Origin: Parapedobacter sp051400755
GTDB taxonomy: Bacteria > Bacteroidota > Bacteroidia > Sphingobacteriales > Sphingobacteriaceae
Direction of reading: 5' to 3'
DNA: 64,000 nucleotides
Assembly (NCBI RefSeq): GCF_051400755.1
Contig: NZ_JBLFFL010000001.1
Span: 992,001 to 1,056,000, forward strand
Both the position numbers and the translations under genes were made by a program. This document shows positions 33,553 to 43,286 of this stretch, piece by piece; position 1 is the first letter of the stretch; every line of letters begins with the position of its first letter. A model generated the notes under the pieces. It was not told the origin of the DNA. It searched no databases and saw nothing but the letters and a program-made list of their open reading frames with translations.

Positions 33553-35472
33553 TTAACCGTTAAAAATACCGTAGGCCAAAAGCGCCACCACGGCGATGAC
33601 CATCATAAAGATATAAAACCCGACATTGCCGCTCTGCAACAGCCGGATACCCTTTGCTGACTCCACTGCGGTTTTGCCCAGGCTGTTGACCAACCCATCA
33701 ATGCCCACCTTATCCATGGCACGGTAAAGGAACACCGATATGGCATTCAACGGACGCACAACCACCGCATCATATACTTCATCCACATAAAATTTGCGAT
33801 ATGAAAGCCGGGCCAGCAGCCCGCGGGGCACGTCGTCCGCAACCGGTATGTTCGACTTGGCAACATACCGCTGGTAGGCCATCAAGGCCATCACCACCGC
33901 GGCCAATGCCGATACCCCCATGAGGATGTATTCGGTACGATGGTCCAAATGGAATGCGCCGGTTTTGGCGACCGAATCCGCAAACACGGGAGCAAGGAAC
34001 TCCGCCAATGCATGGCCGCCGCCCAATGCAGCCGGCACATTAAGGAATCCACCGACGGCGGCCAATACCGCCAGTATAATGAGCGGAACCGTCATGGAGG
34101 CCGGCGATTCGTGCAAGTGACTTGCCTGCTCGGCAGTACCCCTGAACCGGCCGAAGAATGTCAGGAATAGCATCCTGAACATATAAAACGCCGTAAACAG
34201 CGCACCGACAAGTCCGAGTGCCCATAGGAGCTTACTATCAGCGAATGCGTGGGCTAATATCTCGTCTTTGGAGAAAAAACCCGAAAGAGGTGGAATACCG
34301 GCGATGGCGATGGTACCGATCAGCATGGTCAAATAGGTTATGGGCAGCTGCTTTTTCAGTCCCCCCATGCTGCGCATATCCTGTTCATCGCTCATGGCAT
34401 GAATCACCGAACCCGCACCCAAAAACAACAATGCTTTGAAAAAAGCGTGGGTGATGACATGGAAAAAAGCACCCGTGAACGCCCCTACTCCCAGTCCCAG
34501 AAACATGTAGCCCAGCTGCGATACCGTTGAATAAGCCAGCACCTTCTTGATATCATTCTGTGTAATGGCAATAGCCGCCGCCAGCAACGCTGTACAGATA
34601 CCAATGGCGGCCACTACCTGAAGGGTGATGGGAGAAAGCGTAAACAGAATATTGGAGCGGGCAATCATGTAGATACCGGCAGTAACCATTGTAGCGGCGT
34701 GGATCAACGCTGACACCGGAGTAGGACCAGCCATCGCGTCCGGCAGCCAGGTAAACAACGGGATCTGGGCTGACTTACCCGTAGCGGCGATAAACAGCAA
34801 CAACGTAATCAACAACAGGGTGGTATCGCCCATCGTCCTATTGGCCGCCTGCGGAAATATCCCTGCAAACTCCAGGGTCCCGAAGGTGGTAAAAATCAGA
34901 AACACCGCCAGGAGAAAACCCAGATCGCCGATGCGGTTCATCACAAAAGCCTTCTTAGCCGCACTGGCATACGCCGAATTCTTGAACCAAAAACCGATCA
35001 GCAGGTATGAGCAAAGCCCCACACCTTCCCAGCCGATGAACATCACGATGTAATTGGAGCCCAGCACCAGCAATAGCATGAAGAAAATAAACAAGTTGAG
35101 GAAGGCGAAAAACTTAGCGAATCCGGCATCGTGTTTCATGTAGCCCGTGGAATAGACATGGATCAGGAAGCCTATACCGGTGACGATAAGCAGCATAATG
35201 GCGCTCAAAGGGTCGACCAAAAATGACAGCGAAACCTGCAGGTTGCCCGCGCTGATCCAGTCAAAAACCGGCTGGGTAAACGTGGCCGCTTCTCCGGCTT
35301 GGCGGGCCGCATACACCACTGAAAACACCCCGCAACTCAATAGAAAGGATGCCAATACCACACCGCTACCGATCATTCCAACCAACGATTTTGGCAATAC
35401 GTTCCTGCCGAGTCCATTGATCAAGAAGCCAATCAAGGGTAGTAGTGGGATCAACCAAATTAACGCTATCAT
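33553..35472 (-). CDS. nuoL: NADH-quinone oxidoreductase subunit L
   Basis: The 639-residue distal pump subunit of complex I. It is identified by FIGWEGVGLCSYLLIGFW, the loop PDAMAGPTPVSALIHAATMV and DIKKVLAYSTVSQLGYMFLG, and by a C-terminal extension with RKFYVDEVYDAVVVRPLNAI that corresponds to the lateral helix region bracing the membrane arm. All conserved charges expected for a pumping subunit seem present. It is preceded by a 79-base gap after nuoK, the longest in the distal half of the operon, in which no clear promoter is seen. Confidence 0.96.
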   Translation of the reverse strand: MIALIWLIPLLPLIGFLINGLGRNVLPKSLVGMIGSGVVLASFLLSCGVFSVVYAARQAGEAATFTQPVFDWISAGNLQVSLSFLVDPLSAIMLLIVTGIGFLIHVYSTGYMKHDAGFAKFFAFLNLFIFFMLLLVLGSNYIVMFIGWEGVGLCSYLLIGFWFKNSAYASAAKKAFVMNRIGDLGFLLAVFLIFTTFGTLEFAGIFPQAANRTMGDTTLLLITLLLFIAATGKSAQIPLFTWLPDAMAGPTPVSALIHAATMVTAGIYMIARSNILFTLSPITLQVVAAIGICTALLAAAIAITQNDIKKVLAYSTVSQLGYMFLGLGVGAFTGAFFHVITHAFFKALLFLGAGSVIHAMSDEQDMRSMGGLKKQLPITYLTMLIGTIAIAGIPPLSGFFSKDEILAHAFADSKLLWALGLVGALFTAFYMFRMLFLTFFGRFRGTAEQASHLHESPASMTVPLIILAVLAAVGGFLNVPAALGGGHALAEFLAPVFADSVAKTGAFHLDHRTEYILMGVSALAAVVMALMAYQRYVAKSNIPVADDVPRGLLARLSYRKFYVDEVYDAVVVRPLNAISVFLYRAMDKVGIDGLVNSLGKTAVESAKGIRLLQSGNVGFYIFMMVIAVVALLAYGIFNG

Positions 35473-35551
35473 GTTTTTAGTAGTTCAAATCTTCAAATTA
35501 ATATCGCATCCTGCTCAATCTGTGTTATCCGTGTCCAGTCCGAAATCCCAA

Positions 35552-35881
35552 TCACCCCCGCAAGCGGTTCAATGCATTGATATCCACCGATCGGGTATTG
35601 CGATACACCATCACGATAATGGCCAATCCCACGGCCACTTCAGCCGCGGCCAACGCCATGATAAAGAACACAAATACCTGTCCGGATGCGTCGCCGCTAT
35701 AGGCCGAGAACGCGGTCAGTAACAGATTCACCGAATTAAGCATCAGCTCCACAGACATCATGATGATGATGACGTTGCGGCGAATCAGCACGCCAATGAC
35801 ACCGATGGTAAAAATTAGGCTGCAAAACAGGATATAATGATTCAGCGGAACACCCTGCATATGTTGTACGATAGTCTCCAT
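35552..35881 (-). CDS. nuoK: NADH-quinone oxidoreductase subunit K
   Basis: A 109-residue protein with three helices. The second, RRNVIIIMMSVELMLNSVNL, contains the conserved membrane-buried Glu, and another Glu is in MALAAAEVAVGLAIIVMVY. These acidic residues form the axis that couples quinone chemistry to the pump modules. The start codon follows the nuoJ stop without a gap, so translation is probably coupled. Confidence 0.95.
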   Translation of the reverse strand: METIVQHMQGVPLNHYILFCSLIFTIGVIGVLIRRNVIIIMMSVELMLNSVNLLLTAFSAYSGDASGQVFVFFIMALAAAEVAVGLAIIVMVYRNTRSVDINALNRLRG

Positions 35882-36379
35882 TTATGCTTGCTTTGGATCG
35901 TTTTTGGCCAACAATACCGCTCCAACCATGGCGGTCAACAATAAAATCGACGAAATTTCAAACGGAAGAAGGAACTCACTAAACAACACCCGCCCCAGAT
36001 TGCCCACCAATCCGATATCAGGGTTTTTCAGCACGATCGGTTCCGAGACTTCCAAAACCCTAAACGACCCTGCCAAGGTGACCACCAAGCATAAGCCGGC
36101 GATCACACCCATGATTTTCACCAAGTTGGATTTCAACGGCTCGGTATCTTTATTGAGATTGAGCAGCATCAATACAAACAGGAAAAGGACCATGATCGCG
36201 CCCATGTATACAATGAAATTGACCACGGCAAGAAATTGTGCATTCAACAGGATATAATGCACCGTGAAGGTAAAAAACGTGATCACCAAGTACAGTACGC
36301 TATGCACCGGATTCTTGGCAAAGATGGTCATCAGCGCAAAGATTATCGACAGGAAGGCTACAAAATAAAAAACGCTCAT
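35882..36379 (-). CDS. nuoJ: NADH-quinone oxidoreductase subunit J
   Basis: A 165-residue membrane subunit with five predicted helices. The third, AVVNFIVYMGAIMVLFLFVL, holds the Y-x-G-A-I-M-V-L-F-x-F signature of NuoJ and the pi-bulge region thought to shift during coupling. It abuts nuoK and starts 27 bases after nuoI. Confidence 0.95.
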   Translation of the reverse strand: MSVFYFVAFLSIIFALMTIFAKNPVHSVLYLVITFFTFTVHYILLNAQFLAVVNFIVYMGAIMVLFLFVLMLLNLNKDTEPLKSNLVKIMGVIAGLCLVVTLAGSFRVLEVSEPIVLKNPDIGLVGNLGRVLFSEFLLPFEISSILLLTAMVGAVLLAKNDPKQA

Positions 36380-36406
36380 GTTGGATTTGTAAGGTTTTTC
36401 AGCTGA

Positions 36407-36928
36407 TTAGGCTGTGGTTTCTTGCTCTTTTTTATATTCAAAACGTGGTTCCACTAATTTATCTTTACCATAAATGAAATCTTTCCGCAGTTGCTCGGGC
36501 GGCACATGCGAGCCGTCCAGGAAAATCGCCTCCTTGGGACAAGCCTCCTCGCAGAGTCCGCAAAAGATACACCGCAGCATGTTTATTTCATATACAGCCG
36601 CGTATTTTTCCTCCCGATACAGGTGTTCCTCCCCCTTTTTCCGCTCTGCCGAGATCATCGTGATCGCTTCAGCCGGACACGAAAGCGCGCATAATCCACA
36701 GGCCGTACACCGCTCCCTTCCGTCCTCATCACGTTTGAGCGAATGCTGCCCCCTGAAATTCTTGGAGTACGGCCGTTCTACCTCCGGATACTTATAAGTG
36801 GCTTTGGGCCTAAAAAAATGCCTTATGGTAATGCCCAGCCCTCTTGCGATGGCTGGCAGGTACATGCGCTCCCAAAAATTCATGGGTTTCTGCTCCAGTA
36901 CCTTCTTTCTATTACTGAGTGATTGCAT
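36407..36928 (-). CDS. nuoI: NADH-quinone oxidoreductase subunit I (two [4Fe-4S])
   Basis: A 173-residue ferredoxin-like subunit of the hydrophilic arm. Two cysteine clusters bind the tetranuclear centres: CTACGLCALSCPAEAI and CIFCGLCEEACPKEAIF, each C-x2-C-x2-C-x3-C-P. They pass electrons to the N2 cluster in NuoB. The N-terminal amphipathic segment (ERMYLPAIARGLGITIRHFF) anchors the subunit at the membrane. An internal Met at residue 16 is an alternative start, but the longer frame is consistent with spacing of 21 bases after nuoH. Confidence 0.95.
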   Translation of the reverse strand: MQSLSNRKKVLEQKPMNFWERMYLPAIARGLGITIRHFFRPKATYKYPEVERPYSKNFRGQHSLKRDEDGRERCTACGLCALSCPAEAITMISAERKKGEEHLYREEKYAAVYEINMLRCIFCGLCEEACPKEAIFLDGSHVPPEQLRKDFIYGKDKLVEPRFEYKKEQETTA

Positions 36929-36949
36929 AGTTTCGTTCCCGTTAATCCA

Positions 36950-37987
36950 TTAAAAATAGGTGTCTTTCACAATGGTGACAATGCCCGTCAGCACAATATT
37001 AACGATGGCCAAAGGTATTAAAATCTTCCATCCCAAATTCATGAGCTGATCATATCGAAAACGCGGCACGGTCCACCGTATCCACATGAAGAAAAAGATA
37101 AAAGCGAGTATCTTAGCAAAGAAGACGATCACGCCGATGATGGTGATCCAATTTTGGGATAGTCCCAAATCGTTCATGAAGGGAAAATTATAACCGCCAA
37201 AGTAGAGCGCCGCCATCAACGAAGAGGACACAAACATGTTGATGTACTCGGCAAACATGTAAAAGGCCAGCTTCATCGACGAGTATTCCAAATTATAGCC
37301 GCCTACTAATTCGGTTTCGCACTCGGCGAGGTCAAAAGGCACCCGGTTGCATTCGGCAAACGCACAAACCAGAAAAATCAAAAACCCAAGCGGCTGCACC
37401 CAGATATTCCAGTTGACGAAGCCTTCCTGCTGCGCCACAATCTCCCGTAGCGATAAGCTACCGGTAACCATCAGCAGGGCGATCAACGAAAGCCCCATCC
37501 CGATCTCATAGCTGATGCTTTGAGAAGCCGCGCGCACTGCCCCCATCAGGGAATACTTATTATTGGACGCCCATCCGCCGATCATGATGCCATATACTCC
37601 CAAGGCCACGATGCCAAACATGTAGAGCACCCCCACGTTGATATCAGCCACCTGGAGCTGGATAACGCGGTCGCCGATGGTCAGCTCCTGCCCCCAAGGG
37701 ATTACGGCGCTGCTGATACAGGCCGTAAACATCGCCACCGCAGGGCCCGCGACAAACAAAAACTTATGGGCGCCCGCCGGAATGATTTCCTCCTTGAAGA
37801 AGAATTTCCCGCCATCGGCCAGTGGCTGTAATATTCCGAACGGGCCGGCGCGGTCAGGACCAAAACGGGCCTGCATAAACCCCGCCACCTTGCGTTCTAC
37901 CAGCGTAGAATACATGGCGATGAACAACGTGATGCCAAACACGGCCACCACCAAAATCATTTTTTCTATTAATAAAGCAGATTCCAT
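36950..37987 (-). CDS. nuoH: NADH-quinone oxidoreductase subunit H
   Basis: A 345-residue membrane subunit forming the quinone chamber together with NuoB and NuoD. Family stretches are ERKVAGFMQARFGPDRAGPF, GWASNNKYSLMGAVRAASQS, and FAECNRVPFDLAECETELVG, with the acidic loop that lines the proton path near quinone. About eight helices are seen, the standard number. It lies 11 bases... from the nuoG stop side of the operon, tightly packed between nuoG and nuoI. Confidence 0.96.
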   Translation of the reverse strand: MESALLIEKMILVVAVFGITLFIAMYSTLVERKVAGFMQARFGPDRAGPFGILQPLADGGKFFFKEEIIPAGAHKFLFVAGPAVAMFTACISSAVIPWGQELTIGDRVIQLQVADINVGVLYMFGIVALGVYGIMIGGWASNNKYSLMGAVRAASQSISYEIGMGLSLIALLMVTGSLSLREIVAQQEGFVNWNIWVQPLGFLIFLVCAFAECNRVPFDLAECETELVGGYNLEYSSMKLAFYMFAEYINMFVSSSLMAALYFGGYNFPFMNDLGLSQNWITIIGVIVFFAKILAFIFFFMWIRWTVPRFRYDQLMNLGWKILIPLAIVNIVLTGIVTIVKDTYF

Positions 37988-37997
37988 CGTTTACAAA

Positions 37998-39011
37998 TTA
38001 AAGCAACTCCTTAGCCCGCTCAAACTGCTCCTTGTTTTCTTCCTGCAGCATCCGATTCTGCTTCACTACCGCGGGAGGATTCAACACGACATACTGGTTG
38101 AGTGAATTGACCGACGTGGGTTTCACTTGGCGGGGCCCTTCTATTACCCAATCTGACGTCGCCTTCTGCTCAAACCGGCAGGTATTGCAGATGAATTCTT
38201 CCGCTTCGCCGTATTCGTCCTTGCGGGCAGTCACCCGGAGTACTTCCTCGCCCTTATACCACAACGTCACTTTGCCGCTGCAAGTGGGACAATCGCGGTG
38301 CGCTTCCACCGGCTTGGTAAACCACACCCGGTTCTTGAAGCGGAAGGTCTTGTCGGTCAACGCACCCACCGGGCATACATCAATCACGTTGCCCGAGAAT
38401 TCATTGTCTATCGCCTTTTCGATGTATGTCGAAATTTCCGACGCATCGCCGCGCCCCAATATCCCATGTACACGTTTTGGGGTCAGCTGATCGGCCACAA
38501 ACACGCAACGGTAGCATAGAATGCAACGCGTCATGTGCAGTTGCACCTTATCTCCGATGTCGATCTTATCAAATGTGCGCCGCTCAAACTCATAGCGCGT
38601 ACCGGCGAACCCATGCTCATATCCCAAGTCCTGCAAGTGGCATTCACCGGCTTGATCACAGATCGGGCAGTCCAGCGGATGGTTGATCAGCAACATCTCC
38701 ACGACACCTTTTCTCGCTTCGATCACCTCCGGAGAAGTAATGTTCTGCACCTCCATGCCGTCCATCACCGTAGTGCGGCATGAAGCTACCAGCTTCGGCA
38801 TGGGGCGCGGATCCTTCTCGGATCCTTTGCTCACCTTCACCAAGCACGTACGGCATTTGCCTCCACTGCCTTGCAGCTTAGAATAATAGCACATGGCCGG
38901 CGGCACGATGTCGCCCCCAATCTGGCGTGCAGCATTCAATATCGTCGTTCCGGGAGGCACTTCCACCGGAATGCCATCTATACTAACCTTGAATTTTACG
39001 TCTTCAGCCAT
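37998..39011 (-). CDS. nuoG: NADH-quinone oxidoreductase subunit G, short form
   Basis: I start this at the ATG at 39011 (MAEDVKFKVSIDGIPVEV), giving 337 residues; the longer frame to 39110 overlaps nuoF by 85 bases and lacks family sequence. A [2Fe-2S] ferredoxin domain (YYSKLQGSGGKCRTCLVKV) is followed by HPLDCPICDQAGECHLQDLG for the His-Cys cluster and CILCYRCVFVADQL for the next. The large molybdopterin-type domain of the E. coli protein is absent, as commonly in this phylum. The C-terminal third holds a zinc-ribbon-like pair, C-P-T-C and C-N-T-C. It lies 14 bases after nuoF. Confidence 0.93.
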   Translation of the reverse strand: MAEDVKFKVSIDGIPVEVPPGTTILNAARQIGGDIVPPAMCYYSKLQGSGGKCRTCLVKVSKGSEKDPRPMPKLVASCRTTVMDGMEVQNITSPEVIEARKGVVEMLLINHPLDCPICDQAGECHLQDLGYEHGFAGTRYEFERRTFDKIDIGDKVQLHMTRCILCYRCVFVADQLTPKRVHGILGRGDASEISTYIEKAIDNEFSGNVIDVCPVGALTDKTFRFKNRVWFTKPVEAHRDCPTCSGKVTLWYKGEEVLRVTARKDEYGEAEEFICNTCRFEQKATSDWVIEGPRQVKPTSVNSLNQYVVLNPPAVVKQNRMLQEENKEQFERAKELL

Positions 39012-39025
39012 TTTCTTCGTACTTT

Positions 39026-40378
39026 TTATCCCACCACTTCCAACGGATCGGCGTAATGCGCCAACCCGTAGTTGCGTATCTGCGCTTCTTGTCCATTCGT
39101 GATGTGCCACTCAAACTCATCCCTGAAATGACGGATGGCACTAGCCACAGGCCATGCGGCGGCATCGCCCAATGGGCATATCGTATTGCCTTCTATTTTT
39201 TTGGATACATCGACCAACAAGTCGATATCACTGAATGTACCGTGGCCATCTTCAATTTTATGCAGCACCTTCTCCATCCAGCCCGTACCCTCGCGGCAGG
39301 GCGAACATTGGCCACAGCTCTCATGGTGATAAAACCGCGTGAAATTCCAGGTATTGCGCACGATGCATTGGTCTTCATCAAAGGCAATAAATCCGCCGGA
39401 CCCCATCATCGTACCGCTCTGAAAACCGCCATCGGCCAATGATTCATAGGTCATCAGGCGGGATTCGCCTTTCAATGTCTTCAGGATCAGGTTTGCAGGC
39501 AATATGGGCACCGATGATCCGCCGGCCACCACCGCCTTCAGGCGCTTGCCGTTGGCTATTCCCCCGCAATACTCGTCTGAATAAATAAACTCTTCTACCG
39601 GCAGGCCCAGCTCGATCTCATATACCCCGGGCTTATTCAGGTTACCCCCGGCTGAAATCAGCTTGGTTCCGGTGCTGCGTTCTATCCCGATCTTCGCATA
39701 TTCCTCACCACCGTCGTTGATGATGGGCACGGTCGCCGCGATGGATTCCACATTGTTGACTACGGTAGGGCAATTATACAACCCTGAGACGGCTGGAAAA
39801 GGTGGTTTTATCCGGGGATTGCCCCGTTTGCCTTCCAGCGATTCCAACAGGGCCGTTTCCTCGCCGCAGATATAGGCACCGCCACCCGGCTGCACGTAGA
39901 GCTCTAGGTCATAACCCGAGCCCAAAATGTTTTTGCCCAGAAACCCTGCGGTCCGGGCTTCCGCAATGGCTCGCTCAAGGATGCGTATCTGAGGCATCAT
40001 CTCCCCGCGCACGTAGATGTATGACGTGTTGGCGCCCAACGCATAGCTCGATACGATCATGCCTTCGATTAACGCATGCGGAATATAGGTCATCAAATAG
40101 CGATCTTTGAACGTACCCGGTTCCGACTCATCAGCGTTGCAGACCAGGTAACGTGGCACCCCCTCGGGCTTGGCCAGAAAACTCCACTTCATCCCCGTGG
40201 GAAACCCGGCTCCGCCGCGCCCTCGTAGACCCGATTTTTTCACTTCTTCGACCACTTCGTCGGGGGTGAGCATATTCAAGGCCTTTTCCACGGCTCGATA
40301 GCCCCCCTTTTGGCGGTATACTTCAAAGGTGTTGATGCCCGGAACATCGATATGTGTCAACAATAACTTACGTGCCAT
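39026..40378 (-). CDS. nuoF: NADH-quinone oxidoreductase subunit F (FMN, NADH site)
   Basis: A 450-residue flavoprotein that takes electrons from NADH. The FMN and NADH sites are visible as GLRGRGGAGFPTGMKW and GGGAYICGEETALLESLEGK, and a [4Fe-4S] cluster motif as ESCGQCSPCREGTGW with a later Cys in GNTICPLGDAAAW. It forms the tip of the hydrophilic arm with NuoE and NuoG. It follows nuoE after 32 bases, in the usual order. All key residues seem to be present. Confidence 0.96.
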   Translation of the reverse strand: MARKLLLTHIDVPGINTFEVYRQKGGYRAVEKALNMLTPDEVVEEVKKSGLRGRGGAGFPTGMKWSFLAKPEGVPRYLVCNADESEPGTFKDRYLMTYIPHALIEGMIVSSYALGANTSYIYVRGEMMPQIRILERAIAEARTAGFLGKNILGSGYDLELYVQPGGGAYICGEETALLESLEGKRGNPRIKPPFPAVSGLYNCPTVVNNVESIAATVPIINDGGEEYAKIGIERSTGTKLISAGGNLNKPGVYEIELGLPVEEFIYSDEYCGGIANGKRLKAVVAGGSSVPILPANLILKTLKGESRLMTYESLADGGFQSGTMMGSGGFIAFDEDQCIVRNTWNFTRFYHHESCGQCSPCREGTGWMEKVLHKIEDGHGTFSDIDLLVDVSKKIEGNTICPLGDAAAWPVASAIRHFRDEFEWHITNGQEAQIRNYGLAHYADPLEVVG

Positions 40379-40410
40379 AACAGTTAGCTATCAGTCATTG
40401 GCCATCGGCA

Positions 40411-40938
40411 TTAGCCGTTTGCCGCCGCTTTTTGCTTTAATTCTTCTATTAACTTATCCACTCGGTCTTCGGTGAGGTTTTCGTAGAATGTATATTCGGG
40501 GCCGATTTGCAATACCGGTCCGTAGCCGCAAGCCGCCAGACACTCTACCCCGCGCCAGCTGAATAACCCATCGGGAGTCACCTCCCCTTCCTTCACACCA
40601 AGCTTGTTTTCAATATGCTTCATGATGCGCTCGGCACCTACCAGGCAGCACGGTCCTGTACGGCATACTTCCAGCGCATATTTGCCCTGCGGTTGCAGGA
40701 AAAACATCGTATAGAAGGTAGCCACCTCATACACCTCTATCGGCTCCAATTGCAGGTAGGCCGCCACGCTGTCCATCGCGGGTGCGCTCAACCAGCCTTG
40801 CGCTGCCTGTACCTCGTGCAAAATAGGCAGTAAGGCCGATTTTTGCTTGCCCGCCGGATAGCGGGCTACGATCTCAGCAAATTTGCTGAGCAGTTCTCCC
40901 GTAAATTCCACGGGCTCATTATGTTTCACACTAAGCAT
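40411..40938 (-). CDS. nuoE: NADH-quinone oxidoreductase subunit E ([2Fe-2S])
   Basis: A 175-residue thioredoxin-fold subunit. Four Cys ligands of the N1a cluster are in VCRTGPCCLVGAERI (C-x4-C) and LAACGYGPVLQIG preceded by E-C-L (C-x3-C). It pairs with NuoF. The start overlaps the end of nuoD by eight bases, which suggests translational coupling. Confidence 0.96.
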   Translation of the reverse strand: MLSVKHNEPVEFTGELLSKFAEIVARYPAGKQKSALLPILHEVQAAQGWLSAPAMDSVAAYLQLEPIEVYEVATFYTMFFLQPQGKYALEVCRTGPCCLVGAERIMKHIENKLGVKEGEVTPDGLFSWRGVECLAACGYGPVLQIGPEYTFYENLTEDRVDKLIEELKQKAAANG

Positions 40939-42172
40939 CGAGTTCTCCGGCTATAACATTTAAGCTACTCATGTTGATAATGGCATCCGAAAGCAGCATC
41001 CCGCTGCTCATGGGCGCATACATCTGATAGTTGATAAACGAGGGCCTGCGGAAATGCAACCGGTAAGGCGCTCGGCCTCCATCACTGATGAGATAAAAAC
41101 CTAATTCGCCGTTTGCCCCTTCAACACTGTGGTACAGCTCTTTTTTGGGTGCATCTATTTCGCCCATCACAATCTTAAAATGATAGATCAACGCCTCCAT
41201 ATTATTGTATACCTGCTCCTTCGGCGGCAAATAGAAATCGGGCACATCGGCGTGGAACACGCCATTCGGCTCCTTTGCTATTTTTACCAACGCCTGCTCG
41301 ATTATCCGCAAACTCTGCCACATTTCATGATTGCGTACCAAAAATCGGTCATAAACGTCGCCATTCGTACCGACGGGAACTTCAAAGTCAAACTCGTCGT
41401 ATGACGAATAAGGTTCGTTTGCCCGTACATCGTAGTCCACACCGGTGGCCCGCAATATGGGGCCGCTCCAGCTATAGTTCAGTGCGGTTTCCGCATCGAC
41501 CGCCGCCACCCCGGCCGTCCGGTCAATGAATATCCGGTTACGTTCGAGCAGGGCTTCGAACTCCTTCAATACTGCGGGAAACTCCTTGACAAACTCCCTG
41601 ATCTTGGCAAAGGCCACTTCATTGAAATCACGTTCGAATCCGCCGATGCGTCCGATGTTGGTGGTCAACCGCGCACCGCAGATCTCTTCGAAGACCTCAT
41701 AGATAAACTCGCGCTTGATCATCATGGGGATAAATCCGGCAAATGTACCGGTATCCACTCCCAAAATGCCATTGCAGATAATATGGTCGGCAATCCGAGC
41801 GAGTTCCATAATGATCACCCGCATGTACTGCACCCGTTTGGGAAGCTCAATGTCCAGCAACTTTTCCACCGTCATGTGCCATCCCATGTTATTGATCGGT
41901 GAAGAGCAATAGTTCAATCGGTCGGTCAGCGTCGTGATCTGGTAGTACGCCCGTCTTTCCGCAATTTTCTCAAAAGCCCGATGAATATAGCCGATGGTCG
42001 ATACGCCGCTGACGATCCGTTCGCCGTCTACCTGTAGTACATTTTGGAATACACCATGCGTAGCGGGATGTGTAGGGCCGAGGTTGAGCGTAAACAGCTC
42101 CTCCTGCGGATCATTGTCAATATATATCGGCTTATTACTCGTTAGTTTGACGTTGCTGACGGAATCACTCAT
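40931..42172 (-). CDS. nuoD: NADH-quinone oxidoreductase subunit D (quinone site)
   Basis: A 413-residue hydrophilic subunit related to the [NiFe]-hydrogenase large subunit. Characteristic stretches are NLGPTHPATHGVFQNVLQVD, containing the His residues near the quinone head, and GYIHRAFEKIAERR. It is separate from NuoC here, unlike the NuoCD fusion of E. coli. It follows nuoC after 11 bases and overlaps nuoE at its end. Confidence 0.96.
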   Translation of the reverse strand: MSDSVSNVKLTSNKPIYIDNDPQEELFTLNLGPTHPATHGVFQNVLQVDGERIVSGVSTIGYIHRAFEKIAERRAYYQITTLTDRLNYCSSPINNMGWHMTVEKLLDIELPKRVQYMRVIIMELARIADHIICNGILGVDTGTFAGFIPMMIKREFIYEVFEEICGARLTTNIGRIGGFERDFNEVAFAKIREFVKEFPAVLKEFEALLERNRIFIDRTAGVAAVDAETALNYSWSGPILRATGVDYDVRANEPYSSYDEFDFEVPVGTNGDVYDRFLVRNHEMWQSLRIIEQALVKIAKEPNGVFHADVPDFYLPPKEQVYNNMEALIYHFKIVMGEIDAPKKELYHSVEGANGELGFYLISDGGRAPYRLHFRRPSFINYQMYAPMSSGMLLSDAIINMSSLNVIAGELDA

Positions 42173-42183
42173 ATCGTAACCGT

Positions 42184-42687
42184 TTATCTACCAAAAAAAT
42201 AATCCTTCTTATCCACCCGGTTGGGATCCTCCAGTGGATATTCCTTGCGCATGGGGAATACCTCCATATCATCTACGTTCAATATTCTGCGCAAATCCGG
42301 ATGGCCAACGAACTGGATGCCATAGAAGTCGTATGTTTCGCGTTCCATCCAGTTAGCGCCGTTCCATAATACGGTAGCTGTGGGGATTGCCGGATAGCTG
42401 CCATCCAAGAATACTTTTATCCGTATCCGGATGTTATTGATCAAGCTATGCAAGTGATACACCACGGCAAGCTCCTTCGGCAAGTCGGGATAATGCACAG
42501 CGGTAATGTCGGTAAGGTAGTTAAACCGGAGCTCACCATCCGTCTTTAAAAACTCCAAGATTTCCAGGATATCCTCCTTGTTAGTCACGATGGTAAGCAA
42601 TCCATAGGACGCTTCCTGCTGTTCAAAACGCCCGTCAAATAGGGCATGAAGACGCTCAACTACCTGATCATTGCTAAGTTTAGCCAT
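42184..42687 (-). CDS. nuoC: NADH-quinone oxidoreductase subunit C
   Basis: A 167-residue subunit of the 30-kDa family, recognised by WNGANWMERETYDFYGIQF and GHPDLRRILNVDDM. The C-terminal LEDPNRVDKKDYFFGR is a short extension. It supports NuoD assembly at the base of the hydrophilic arm. The start overlaps the nuoB stop by eight bases. Confidence 0.95.
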   Translation of the reverse strand: MAKLSNDQVVERLHALFDGRFEQQEASYGLLTIVTNKEDILEILEFLKTDGELRFNYLTDITAVHYPDLPKELAVVYHLHSLINNIRIRIKVFLDGSYPAIPTATVLWNGANWMERETYDFYGIQFVGHPDLRRILNVDDMEVFPMRKEYPLEDPNRVDKKDYFFGR

Positions 42688-43231
42688 TTGTATGAAATCC
42701 GTATTTTTCGAGCAAGGCCTTATATTCAGGTGTTTGCCGTCGGTTTAATGGTTCGTTCTTGACAATCTCCTGCAGCTGCATCACCCCATCCAATATCGCT
42801 TCTGGGCGAGGGGGGCATCCCGGCACATATACATCCACAGGGATGACCTCATCGATCCCTTGCAGCACCGAATAGGTGTCAAATATCCCCCCGCTGGAAG
42901 CGCATGCACCCACAGCGATCACCCATCGGGGCTCAGCCATCTGCGAATACACCTGCCGAAGTACGGGGCCCATTTTTTTGGCGATGGTACCCATTACCAT
43001 GAGCATATCCGCTTGGCGGGGAGAAAAGCTGTTGCGCTCCATCCCAAACCGCCCTGCATCATAGGTGGCCGACATCGTAGCCATAAACTCAATGCCACAG
43101 CACGATGTCGCAAACGGCAACGGCCATAACGAGTTGGCTCTTGCCAAGCCAATAGCTTTATCTAATGAAGTCGCGAAAAAACCAGATCCTTGAATGCCGG
43201 GAGGAGCTTCGGCCATTTTTATGTCGCTCAT
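42680..43231 (-). CDS. nuoB: NADH-quinone oxidoreductase subunit B (N2 cluster)
   Basis: A 183-residue subunit that holds the terminal N2 [4Fe-4S] cluster next to quinone. The tandem Cys ligand pair is visible in ATSCCGIEFMA, with the others in VGACASSGG and VPGCPPRPEAI. Length and spacing fit the family. A 119-base gap with a terminator-like hairpin and a possible extra promoter separates it from nuoA. Confidence 0.96.
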   Translation of the reverse strand: MSDIKMAEAPPGIQGSGFFATSLDKAIGLARANSLWPLPFATSCCGIEFMATMSATYDAGRFGMERNSFSPRQADMLMVMGTIAKKMGPVLRQVYSQMAEPRWVIAVGACASSGGIFDTYSVLQGIDEVIPVDVYVPGCPPRPEAILDGVMQLQEIVKNEPLNRRQTPEYKALLEKYGFHTNG

Positions 43232-43250
43232 TGCTAACTCCTATCCTATT

Positions 43251-43284
43251 AAATAAAAAACCCACCAGCGGTACCGCTGATGAG
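43251..43284 (-). terminator. Terminator-like hairpin between nuoA and nuoB
   Basis: Read on the minus strand, CTCATCAGCG (43284-43275) pairs with CGCTGGTGGG (43270-43261) around GTAC with two G-U pairs, followed by TTTTTTATTT. It is 67 bases after the nuoA stop and 20 bases before the nuoB ATG, so transcription from the nuoA side must pass it to express 13 genes. Confidence 0.6.
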
Positions 43285-43286
43285 TA

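Noticed and set aside
39012..39110. Longer NuoG start at 39110
   Set aside because: The extra 33 residues overlap nuoF and show no ferredoxin-like sequence; MAEDVKFKVSIDG begins the family.
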